From Gammaproteobacteria bacterium (GTDB lineage Bacteria > Pseudomonadota > Gammaproteobacteria > Pseudomonadales > Azotimanducaceae), in contig VXYL01000016.1 of assembly GCA_009846005.1 (NCBI GenBank), forward strand, positions 134,256-198,255: a stretch of 64,000 nt of DNA, read 5' to 3'. Of the stretch, positions 43,540 to 51,194 are shown piece by piece; position 1 is the first letter of the stretch, and each line of letters opens with the position of its first letter. The notes beneath the pieces were generated by a model. The model did no database searches and was not told the origin of the DNA. It saw only the letters and a program-made list of their open reading frames with translations. A program made the translations under genes and the position numbers.

Positions 43540-45960
43540 TCACGTGGTCGACGGCATCTCGTCCAAGGTGCCTGTTATGCCGGCGGCCACCAGACTCTCG
43601 TATTCGGCGTCGGTCATGCCCAACTCCTCGGCGAACACTTCGCGGCTGTGCTCGCCGACGCAGGGCGCGCCGCGAACCGGCTCGGAGGCTGCGGCGGAAA
43701 ACCGCCAGGGCCGGCCCGGCAGCCAGGTCGGCCCGGCCTCCGGATGGTCGATCCGGCTGATGAACCCGGATGCCGCCAAATGCGGATGCGGTCGGCTGTA
43801 GACCTCCGCCAAGGGAACCACGCGCGCCGCGCAGATGCGCGCCGCCCCCAGTGTCTCGGCGATGGCTTCAGCATCTTGGCTGAGGCACCAGTCCGCGAGA
43901 ATCGCATCGAGTTCCGCTTCGTTCGCTTTGCGTGTGGCGTTCGTCGAGAACCGATCCGTGTCCAGTCTCGGATCCCCCACGAACGTCTTGAGTGCGGCCC
44001 AGGCTTCATCGGTCTCGGCGGCGAGCGCCAAGTACTCCTCGTCGCGGGCGCGGAACGTGTTGTGCGGAGCGATCCGAGGGTGGTGGTTTCCGCGCGGGCA
44101 CGGTTTGCGGCCGGTAGCGTCGTACTCGACAAGGGCATCGCCGACGCTGGTGGCCACGGCCTCCAACATGGACAGATCCACGCGCTGGGCTTCCCCGGTG
44201 CGGTCGCGGTGGGCCAGTGCTGCCAACACCGTGGCGCACAGGAAGTAGCCGCTGACCGGATCCGGCACGAGACCGTTGGTGTTCATCCCCGGATCGCCTT
44301 CGTAGCCGTTCAGCGTCGCCAGCCCGGCCATGGGTTCGGTGGTGTTGCCGTTGGCCGGATAGTCGCGGTAGGGGCCGTTTTCGCCGTAGCCGGAGATCGA
44401 CGCCCAGATCGTTCCGGGTCGAATCTCGTGCAGTTTCTCGAGGGTGATGCCCCAGCTCGGCAACACGGTGGGCCTGAAGTTGTCGGCGACGATGTCGAAG
44501 CGCGGCAGCAACTTCCAGAGGATCTCCCGGCCGCGGTCGTCGGTGAGGTCGAGGTTGATCTCGCGCTTGTGCAGGTTGACGGCATTGTACTGGCCCTGGG
44601 TATTGGCCGGATGCTGGCGCCGAGATTCGTCGGCAACGCCTGCGGGAATGCGGTTGCTGATGCGTCGGAAGGAGTCGGGGTGCTTGGTGGACGCGATCTG
44701 CACGACGTCCGCACCGAGCAGGGCAAACAGTTCCGTGCCGAAGGTGCCCGACCAGGCTTGGCCGAAACTCAGCACGCGGGTTCCGGCCAGCGGTCCGGCG
44801 GCCAGGTCGGCTGGCGAGAGCTCTTGGGCTGGCCGTGCGGACCGTGCGGGCTGTGGCGCTAGCGGGGATTCGCCAAGGCGCGGTGCGGCACGTCGAAGCT
44901 TCCAAGGCGATGGGGAGAGTTTGGCAGGTGCGCCGCTTGCCCTTGCCGGACGTCCCTCGACCTGGGTCGTGACGAAGTATTCCCGGGCAGCGAACTGGTC
45001 GTTGGCGGGCATGTCCTCCACATCCTGGACGACGCCAATGACGCAACGCAGCTTGGCGAGCTTGTGGAACACGTCCCACCGCTTCAGTCGCGGTAGCGTC
45101 TCGGCGAGCCCCCAGACCACGTCCCGCAGGTCCTTGGAATGCCGACCGATGTCGGGGATCAGGTCTTCTCGCGCACCGATCTCCGGCAGGTTGCAGACGT
45201 TCATCGCGTCCTGCCAGTTGTGGAAGTCGGCGAGGCCGAGATTCATCCTGCCGTCGGCCATGTCCCAGAGCGGTCCGGGATCGCCGCGCCGTCGCCCGCC
45301 GCCGCGCCGCCGGCCGTCCGCGCCGTGGTAGACGGACGCGACACCCCAGGGATGGACAGTCAGCGCGAAGGCTTCGAGTTCGCTAACGTCGACACGCTCG
45401 GCACGGTCGGTGGCGTCCCGCCTGCGAAGCGCCGCAGCCGCTGCGATGAAAGCCGTGACTCCACCGACTACGCCGGACGAATCCCGCGGAAGCTGCAGCG
45501 GGGTTTCGTCGGCGAAGCGATTGATGGAAGCCCAGCCGACCCGCGCGCTCATGGTCAGGTTGTTTCCGGGCACGCCGGTCAGCGCGTCCTCGAGTCCGTG
45601 GGGGGTGACGGAGAGGTGAACCGTATCCGCGGGGAGCGCGGAAAGTACGGTGGCTAGTGCCGGGTCGGGCGCAGCCGTGGTTGTCACGACCAGGTCCGCG
45701 CCCCGCACCGCGTCGGCCAACCCCTTTTGGGAGTCCACCACGACCGAGTGCTTGTTCCAGTTGAAGTAGGCGTGGACGATGCTGCGTTCCGAACCCGGAC
45801 GGTCGTCCAGAAACGGCGGTTCGTGGCGCAGCGTGTGGCCTTGGGGCGGCTCGACGAGCAGCACGTCCGCTCCGAAGTCACCGAACAGCCGCGCCGCGAA
45901 TGCGCCAGAAAGGCGCGTCGATAGATCGACGACGCGAAGGCCGTCGAAGGGTGCGACCAT
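43540..45960 (-). CDS. CaiB/BaiF-type CoA-transferase, two-domain
   Basis: An 806-residue protein made of two family III CoA-transferase domains. The first opens with FDGLRVVDLSTRLSGAFAARL and extends to about 370; the second opens with LAGTRVLSFGQAWSGTFGTEL near 410. The second has the NLHKREINLDLTDDRGREIL block and the long LDLSMLEAVATSVGDALVEY helix. Single-domain members are about 400 residues, so this is a fusion or duplication. They move CoA between carboxylic acids through a glutamyl or aspartyl intermediate. ATG at 45960 follows AAGGAG. The substrate is open. Confidence 0.87.
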   Translation of the reverse strand: MVAPFDGLRVVDLSTRLSGAFAARLFGDFGADVLLVEPPQGHTLRHEPPFLDDRPGSERSIVHAYFNWNKHSVVVDSQKGLADAVRGADLVVTTTAAPDPALATVLSALPADTVHLSVTPHGLEDALTGVPGNNLTMSARVGWASINRFADETPLQLPRDSSGVVGGVTAFIAAAAALRRRDATDRAERVDVSELEAFALTVHPWGVASVYHGADGRRRGGGRRRGDPGPLWDMADGRMNLGLADFHNWQDAMNVCNLPEIGAREDLIPDIGRHSKDLRDVVWGLAETLPRLKRWDVFHKLAKLRCVIGVVQDVEDMPANDQFAAREYFVTTQVEGRPARASGAPAKLSPSPWKLRRAAPRLGESPLAPQPARSARPAQELSPADLAAGPLAGTRVLSFGQAWSGTFGTELFALLGADVVQIASTKHPDSFRRISNRIPAGVADESRRQHPANTQGQYNAVNLHKREINLDLTDDRGREILWKLLPRFDIVADNFRPTVLPSWGITLEKLHEIRPGTIWASISGYGENGPYRDYPANGNTTEPMAGLATLNGYEGDPGMNTNGLVPDPVSGYFLCATVLAALAHRDRTGEAQRVDLSMLEAVATSVGDALVEYDATGRKPCPRGNHHPRIAPHNTFRARDEEYLALAAETDEAWAALKTFVGDPRLDTDRFSTNATRKANEAELDAILADWCLSQDAEAIAETLGAARICAARVVPLAEVYSRPHPHLAASGFISRIDHPEAGPTWLPGRPWRFSAAASEPVRGAPCVGEHSREVFAEELGMTDAEYESLVAAGITGTLDEMPSTT

Positions 45961-46895
45961 GAAAGCTCCTTCGGTGCGGACGAAAGCGCCAATGATGCAC
46001 CAGCATCGCGGGGTTGTGTCCGCGTTCCCGCAAGGAGGGGCGTGCTGCCCCGCCGCGCAGCGGATCCGTGCCATCCTGATGTGGGGAGTCGTCATGGCCA
46101 ACGCGCGAAGGCTGGAGTCGTCTTGATGGTGGTCGAGTTCCGCGTCGATCTGCCAACGGCGTGAGAAGTCGCGCGCAAGAGCATCGACCAACGCGATGTC
46201 GGTACGGGGATCGAGGCGGTGAAACCACCAAAGTGCTCCCGACCGCTTAACTGGTGTCCAGCTAGTCTCCTACACCGACGCAGGTCCAACGAGGTATTCG
46301 GCGCGAGGTGGGGCGAAATCGACTTCGTTCCGTGACTTCAGGGTCTCGGCCGAACACATGAGATGGCCCGCCCGCATCGGGTTGCCTTGAACAGGCAGCC
46401 AGTTGCGACCTGTTCACGAAGCCCTACGCTTTTCGCGCCAAGGCCTGGTGTTCCAAGGCAGCAAGGGTCGGCTTGCCTTTAGCAACAGGTGTCGCGAGAT
46501 GCGCGTACGGGACGTCCGCGAATGGGTTGGCGCGCGTCGAATTCAAAAAAACGTCGCGCCGAGCTACCCGGTGAGCGATCTTCCGGACAGACCGCGTCCG
46601 TTCGCGTGGGACTACGCCAACTGCTTGAGCAGCCACGGTCGGCAAGCGGGCACGTGTGTTTGGTAGGGAAGGACGCCCTACGGCAATCTTGGCGATTTTC
46701 TACGACGTCGCCGTAGGAAGCGTCCTGCCAACTACCTCTACGGATTGCGACACCTAGCGACCCCCGGGTTGCCGTTGTTCGCTGCTTGGAGGGTTGAAGG
46801 TTTGCCGGGCCGTCAACACTAGCTGTCCGAGATGTTGATTTTCGCGGTCTCGCAGGTCAGCCTAGTGGTTCCTCCCTGATTGGTTAAGGCACGAG
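45961..46895. other. 935 bases without a convincing gene
   Basis: Open frames here (for example 46403-46666 plus) lack family likeness and consistent codon use. An imperfect inverted repeat at about 46661-46733 pairs GTAGGGAAGGACGCC-type and GCCGTAGGAAGCGTCC-type arms and may be a transcription end or repeat relic. From about 46.3 kb the composition becomes less GC-rich, which marks the left part of an accessory region. Confidence 0.5.
46661..46733. repeat. imperfect inverted repeat
   Basis: TTGGTAGGGAAGGACGCCCTACGGC at the left is met by GCCGTAGGAAGCGTCCTGCCAAC at the right, separated by a short AT-richer loop. It differs from the GTAGGGGACGGG repeat family. Confidence 0.45.
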
Positions 46896-47363
46896 ATGAC
46901 ATCAAACAGAATAATGATCGACGCGCCGACTGGTGTGATCGAAGTGGAAGGCGAGAAGGAGTTCGTCGAAGCACAGCTTGAGAGGCTGATGCCATTGATC
47001 GAGGCGTGCGGCTTTGGACAGCTCGTCAACGCGACGGACGCCGAAGACGACTCTTTGGGAGAACGCGGTCGTAGCGATGAAGAGACGGATGATCTTAGTC
47101 AGAAGGACACCAAGAAGCCTAAGCGCGCCGTTAACCGTCCGCCCAAGGGACACTCCTGCGCGGACCGCATAATGGAACTGCGCAAAGACGGGTTCTTCAA
47201 AGAGCGGAGGACGCCTGCCGAGATCGTCGACGCACTCGGGACCAAGGGTTGGACGCATACGAACAATCAAGTTTCGGCGGCGGGGGGGACGATGTTCAAA
47301 CGAGGCGACATACAGAGAACGAAGTCTGGTAAGGGCTTTGCATATTTCTGGGATCGGGACTGA
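46896..47363 (+). CDS. uncharacterised protein with winged-helix-like C-terminal region
   Basis: A 155-residue protein of unknown family. The N-terminal 35 residues (DAPTGVIEVEGEKEFVEAQL) form a short beta-helix unit; the middle is acidic and lysine-rich; the C-terminal 60 residues include an ADRIMELRKDGFFKERRTPA helix and SAAGGTMFKRGDIQRTKS. That part reads like a small winged-helix or DNA-binding fold. It is followed nine bases later by a gene also ending in a winged-helix-like segment, so they form a two-gene operon. Base composition is less GC-rich than the flanks. The function is unknown. Confidence 0.6.
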   Translation: MTSNRIMIDAPTGVIEVEGEKEFVEAQLERLMPLIEACGFGQLVNATDAEDDSLGERGRSDEETDDLSQKDTKKPKRAVNRPPKGHSCADRIMELRKDGFFKERRTPAEIVDALGTKGWTHTNNQVSAAGGTMFKRGDIQRTKSGKGFAYFWDRD

Positions 47364-47371
47364 TCTGACCG

Positions 47372-48151
47372 ATGACTTCCCCTGACGTACGGACAGCGCT
47401 CCGAAGTATCCCCAACGGACTTCTGGATCCACTCGTCGATCAGTTCGAACAAGGGCTTGGTGCGTATCGAGCGGGTGACTGGGAAAAGCTAGGTATGAAG
47501 GCAGGGAAGTTCTGTGAGATTGCGTTCACGATATGTGACGGATACGTAAACGGGTCGTTTGCAGCGGCACCCAGAAAGCCAATGAGCATGTTTCATGACT
47601 GTATGAAGCTGGAACAGCACAACAAGACCAAGGGTCGCCCGCTGTGCATTCAGGTCCCACGCGTGTTAATGGGGCTATACGAACTCCGAAACAACCGTGC
47701 CATCGGCCATGTCAGCAGTGAGATCGATCCGAACCACATGGACGCCGAATTTTGTCTACGCGGCATGAAATGGATTATGGCCGAGTTTGTTCGTTTCTTT
47801 TCTGCACTTCCCGAGGAAGAGAGCCGAGCCATCGTCGAGGCCGTAACTGCTAGGACACTCCAAATCGTTTGGAAATCTGGCGATGTCCGCCACGTCCTTG
47901 ACCCGTCGAAATCTGCAGAGCAAAAGGTGCTGATACTTGCGTATGCCGAAAACAAGCTTGTGCCGGTTTCGGACATTCTCGAGTGGTCCGAATACACAAA
48001 TGGCTCACGTATGAGAAAGACGATTCTCCGGGAATTGCACAAGCAGGCGTTGATCTATTTCGACGTGGTGGCGGACACTGTCCAAATCCTGCCGACGGGT
48101 CAACGACACGTCGAGAGGCATGGCTTGCTGGAGCAAGAACACGGACCGTAG
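47372..48151 (+). CDS. uncharacterised protein with HEPN-like RNxxxxxGH motif
   Basis: A 259-residue protein. The N-terminal part (1-145) is helical, and its ELRNNRAIGHVSSEIDPNHM block at 104-123 contains Arg106, Asn107 and His113. That pattern, an Arg-Asn followed by a His after six residues, recalls the RX4-6H catalytic motif of HEPN nucleases. The C-terminal 80 residues (AYAENKLVPVSDILEW, MRKTILRELHKQALIYFD) resemble a winged helix. It is the second gene of a compact operon in an island unlike its surroundings. A defence or stress role is inference; I do not recognise the family by name. Confidence 0.55.
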   Translation: MTSPDVRTALRSIPNGLLDPLVDQFEQGLGAYRAGDWEKLGMKAGKFCEIAFTICDGYVNGSFAAAPRKPMSMFHDCMKLEQHNKTKGRPLCIQVPRVLMGLYELRNNRAIGHVSSEIDPNHMDAEFCLRGMKWIMAEFVRFFSALPEEESRAIVEAVTARTLQIVWKSGDVRHVLDPSKSAEQKVLILAYAENKLVPVSDILEWSEYTNGSRMRKTILRELHKQALIYFDVVADTVQILPTGQRHVERHGLLEQEHGP

Positions 48152-48229
48152 GTGCCTTGCCGTGACATGGTGTCGGTGCCAGCACGGGTGGTCGCTTAAC
48201 GTGGCTAGGTCAACTAGCACTCGCCGGAG

Positions 48230-48499
48230 ATGCCTACTGCGCGATCGGCTACCGACAATGGCAGACGCGGCTTCCTGCGCTACAAGTGGGACTCGCGCGG
48301 AAACGGCTTCGATGCGCTCAACGGCTGCGGGCACCGTTTGCCCACGGTGTTGACGCCTTCCGACGGCTCCGGGATGCAGCCGTCGGAGGCCTGCGCGAAA
48401 ATGGTTCGGGTTGTGCAACGGATCAAGGACGCGGGCACTGAGGTGGTGCTCGGCAACAGCGACGACGTGTCCAACTTCGAGCATCTACGTGTTCTGTAG
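48230..48499 (+). CDS. possible small hypothetical protein
   Basis: An 89-codon open frame starting at an ATG. The second half (SEACAKMVRVVQRIKDAGTE and onward) has acceptable protein-like composition, the first half less so. No ribosome site or family is evident. It may be a chance open frame or the tail of a decayed gene. Confidence 0.25.
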   Translation: MPTARSATDNGRRGFLRYKWDSRGNGFDALNGCGHRLPTVLTPSDGSGMQPSEACAKMVRVVQRIKDAGTEVVLGNSDDVSNFEHLRVL

Positions 48500-48564
48500 G
48501 CGTCCAAGTTACCGTTCATGTCGTGATAGGCTTGGTTTGGTTCTATTTGTGTAGAGGGGATCAA

Positions 48565-48879
48565 GTGCGCCGTTGCTTAGAAATCGTCTGCCTACTTCTG
48601 TGTACTTTGGTAGTCCTTCCGGGGTGTGCAACACAGGCGTTCGCTGCACTCAGTGACTTCACCGACGACAAGGCGGAGGTCCGGGTGTCGTATGACCTGT
48701 TCGGTCCAAGTCTTGAGGATGCGAAGATTGCCGCCGACCCAGTGGGAGCCGAACACTGCGAGTCTTTGCAGAAGACCACGACCTTCGTCTCGGCGAGAGA
48801 TCGACCGTTTCAGGATTATCGGGGTGAGTACATCTTCCTATACCGCTGCGAAGGCGCGGATCGCGTTATCGTGGAGTAA
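48565..48879 (+). CDS. small lipoprotein of unknown function
   Basis: A 104-residue protein with a hydrophobic signal and lipobox VLPGC (cysteine near residue 21), followed by a roughly 80-residue domain that includes DDKAEVRVSYDLFGPSLEDA and ends RGEYIFLYRCEGADRVIVE. Two more cysteines could form a disulfide. The GTG at 48565, preceded by AGGGGA, is chosen; an ATG at 48523 adds residues before the signal. It lies in the low-GC region downstream of the two-gene operon. Confidence 0.6.
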   Translation: MRRCLEIVCLLLCTLVVLPGCATQAFAALSDFTDDKAEVRVSYDLFGPSLEDAKIAADPVGAEHCESLQKTTTFVSARDRPFQDYRGEYIFLYRCEGADRVIVE

Positions 48880-49199
48880 CCAACACCTTGGGATCCTGTT
48901 GGTAGTCGACAACCCCGACTCCACCAAACCCGCCGAACATGCCAAGAGTGCTGTTGACGGCGTGGGTACAGTCCTCTGGCGATTGGTGGCTGTGCCAGAT
49001 GGCGGCGAATAATGGCGGGTAACGCCGAAACGGAGAACCCGTTTCTCTCGCAGGCTCAAACACTTACGGCGTTTGATAGCGAACAAGCGGCAAGGCGGAC
49101 AGACTAGCAAGGCTGCAACACTGGGGGGATGGAATAGACGTCGAGACGTATCGTCGCCACGGCCTGCATCGCAACTTCAACGAAGTCAATCCGGACGGG
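48880..49199. other. 320 bases without a clear complete gene
   Basis: On the plus strand the esterase frame stays open back to a TAG at 49077. The stretch from about 49113 (GDGIDVETYRRHGLHRNFNE) reads like esterase family sequence but contains no ATG. The left 200 bases show no gene. Confidence 0.45.
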
Positions 49200-50063
49200 G
49201 TGGTCAACGGTCGTGCCAACGCCGAGATTGCGAATGCGCTGGATACGACAGGCGACGCGCACTACCACCCCTGTCCCGAGGCCATGAAGCAACCAGGCGT
49301 GACGGACGGCACCGTACACAGCATTCGAGGCTACACGGCGAGTTCGGTGTTCCCGGGCACGCGCCGCGACATCTGGCTATACACGCCCGCAGGGCTCGAG
49401 CAACACGAAAAGCCGCCCGGACTCATCGCCTTCAACGATGGCGCGTACTATCTCGACCGGAACGGTCCCGTCCGCGCGACGCGGGTGCTCGACAACCTGA
49501 TCGCGGGGGGTGAACTCGAGGCGCTGGTCGGCGTCTTCGTCATGCCCGGCGCGCGGGAGGGTACCGGCACCGAGCGCGCGCGCCGCGACCAGCGCAGCAT
49601 CGAGTACGACTCGATGACTGACGACTACCCGCGGTTTCTCGCCGAAGATGTGATCCCGCTTGCCGAGGAGACCGTTGGACGGTCCTTTGCCACGGACCCG
49701 GCCCGTCGCGCGATCTGCGGCATTTCGAGCGGCGGCATTTGCGCCTTCAACGCCGCTTGGCACCGCCCGGGGTTGTTCGGCCGGGTGATCAGCCACTGTG
49801 GATCCTTCACCGCTATCCGCGGCGGGCACAACTTCCCATACCTGGTACGGAGCACCGCCCGCAAACCCCTGCGCGTGTTTCTGCAAAGCGGTACGGGCGA
49901 CGCGGACATCATCTTCGGCAGCTGGCCTCTCGCTAACCAGGAGATGGCCGCCGCCCTGGAATTCGCGGGCTACGACTACCGGTTCGAATTCGGCACGGGT
50001 GGCCACAACCTGCGCCACGGCGGGGCGATCTTCGCGGACACGCTGCGGTGGGTGTTTCGATAA
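49200..50063 (+). CDS. enterochelin esterase-like alpha/beta hydrolase, probably 5'-truncated
   Basis: A 287-residue esterase-family protein counted from the GTG at 49200. It has SSVFPGTRRDIWLYTPAGL (near 48), FNDGAYYLDRNGPVRATRVL (near 78), the nucleophile elbow CGISSGGICAFNAAW near 165, and a GGHNLRHGG histidine near 267. Family-like residues continue upstream without an ATG, so the natural start may have been lost when the neighbouring region was rearranged. It probably hydrolyses an ester in the cytoplasm, as no signal peptide is seen. It ends 40 bases before a repeat element. Confidence 0.75.
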   Translation: MVNGRANAEIANALDTTGDAHYHPCPEAMKQPGVTDGTVHSIRGYTASSVFPGTRRDIWLYTPAGLEQHEKPPGLIAFNDGAYYLDRNGPVRATRVLDNLIAGGELEALVGVFVMPGAREGTGTERARRDQRSIEYDSMTDDYPRFLAEDVIPLAEETVGRSFATDPARRAICGISSGGICAFNAAWHRPGLFGRVISHCGSFTAIRGGHNFPYLVRSTARKPLRVFLQSGTGDADIIFGSWPLANQEMAAALEFAGYDYRFEFGTGGHNLRHGGAIFADTLRWVFR

Positions 50064-50103
50064 ACGGCTCGGACCGAAGGAACCTCTGCGGGGATTCCCC
50101 GCC

Positions 50104-50180
50104 GTAGGGGACGGGCTTGTCCCGTCCCGCCAGCCCACGGGCCGCATATGACGCGGGCGACCACAAGGATCGCCCCTACA
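50104..50180. repeat. REP-like palindromic repeat, copy 5
   Basis: Left arm GTAGGGGACGGGCTTGTCCC, right arm GGCGACCACAAGGATCGCCC then CTACAG. It lies between the esterase and SDR genes. Confidence 0.85.
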
Positions 50181-50243
50181 GTTGTATTCATGGGGCCGGT
50201 TGGTTGAAATAGCCCGCTTCGCTTCACGCAGGACAGACATCAA

Positions 50244-51128
50244 ATGAGTGATTTCGAGGACAAGGTCGTAATCGTCACGGGTGCGGGCAACGGTCTCGGC
50301 CGCAGCCATGCGCTGGCGTTCGCGGAACGCGGCGCGAAGGTCGTGGTCAACGATTTGGGTGGGTCAGTCCACGGCGAGGGCGCCTCCGATGCCGCGGACG
50401 CCGTGGTCGAGGAGATCAAGTCGGCGGGGGGCGCGGCGGTCGCCAACAAGGCCTCGGTGTCGGATCGTGACGGCGCCAAGAGCATCGTCGACGACGCGCT
50501 GGCGGCATTCGGCACCGTCGACATCGTCGTCAACAACGCCGGCATCCTGCGCGACAAGTCGTTCAAGAACATGACCCTCGACGAGTTCGACCTGGTCATC
50601 GACGTGCACTTGCGCGGTTCCGCCTACGTGACCAAGTTCGCCTGGCCCATCATGTACGACAAGAACTGGGGTCGGGTGGTGTTCACTTCCTCCACGTCGG
50701 GCATCTTCGGCAACTTCGGCCAGGCAAACTACGGTGCCGCCAAGATGGCCATGCTGGGCCTGATGAACGTGCTCGCCATCGAGGGCATGACGCACAACGT
50801 CCGGGTCAATTGCCTGGCGCCCGGTGCGGCTACGCGTATGACGGCCAGCGTGCCGGGATCCACCCTCGACATGTCGAACCCGCCGCCGCAGATGAGTCCC
50901 GCCTTGGTGACGCCCGCCGTACTCTACATGTGCAGCGAGGATGCGCCCTCGGCGCAGACCATCCACGCGGCGGGTGGCCGGTATTCGAGGTCCCAGACCT
51001 TCACCAACCAAGGGGTCTCGCTGGGCTTGGAGGCGAACTACGAGGATCTCACCGAGGAGGTCGAGAAGGTCGTGGATATGTCATCGGCATCGCCTTTCGA
51101 TCCGCTGGCAAGACGTCGGCGGCGGTAA
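50244..51128 (+). CDS. SDR family oxidoreductase, (3R)-hydroxyacyl-CoA dehydrogenase-like
   Basis: A 294-residue SDR. TGAGNGLGRS at 13-22, VVNDLGGSVHGEG near 36, NNAGILRDKSF near 96, the SSTSGIFGNFGQANYGAAK catalytic block near 150 and a C-terminal tail of about 50 residues mark it as the peroxisomal multifunctional-enzyme-like (HSD17B4 N-terminal) group. These oxidise (3R)-hydroxyacyl-CoA or related alcohols with NAD. No MaoC hydratase domain is attached. The tail ends in a run of arginines just before the next repeat. Confidence 0.87.
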   Translation: MSDFEDKVVIVTGAGNGLGRSHALAFAERGAKVVVNDLGGSVHGEGASDAADAVVEEIKSAGGAAVANKASVSDRDGAKSIVDDALAAFGTVDIVVNNAGILRDKSFKNMTLDEFDLVIDVHLRGSAYVTKFAWPIMYDKNWGRVVFTSSTSGIFGNFGQANYGAAKMAMLGLMNVLAIEGMTHNVRVNCLAPGAATRMTASVPGSTLDMSNPPPQMSPALVTPAVLYMCSEDAPSAQTIHAAGGRYSRSQTFTNQGVSLGLEANYEDLTEEVEKVVDMSSASPFDPLARRRRR

Positions 51129-51164
51129 CGGGCGACCCTATCGCGCTACGGCGGATTCAATGAT

Positions 51165-51194
51165 CGCGGGACGCCACAAGGGCGTCCCCTACGC
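51165..51194. repeat. REP-like half repeat, copy 6
   Basis: GCGGGACGCCACAAGGGCGT followed by CCCCTACGCG, a single hairpin of the repeat family. The stop codon of the monooxygenase gene (51189-51191) lies inside it. A decayed companion arm (GGCGACCCTATCGCGCTACGG) is seen about 15 bases to the left. Confidence 0.75.

Noticed and set aside
46403-46666. 87-codon open frame in the 46 kb gap
   Set aside because: No ribosome site, no family likeness and unconvincing composition.
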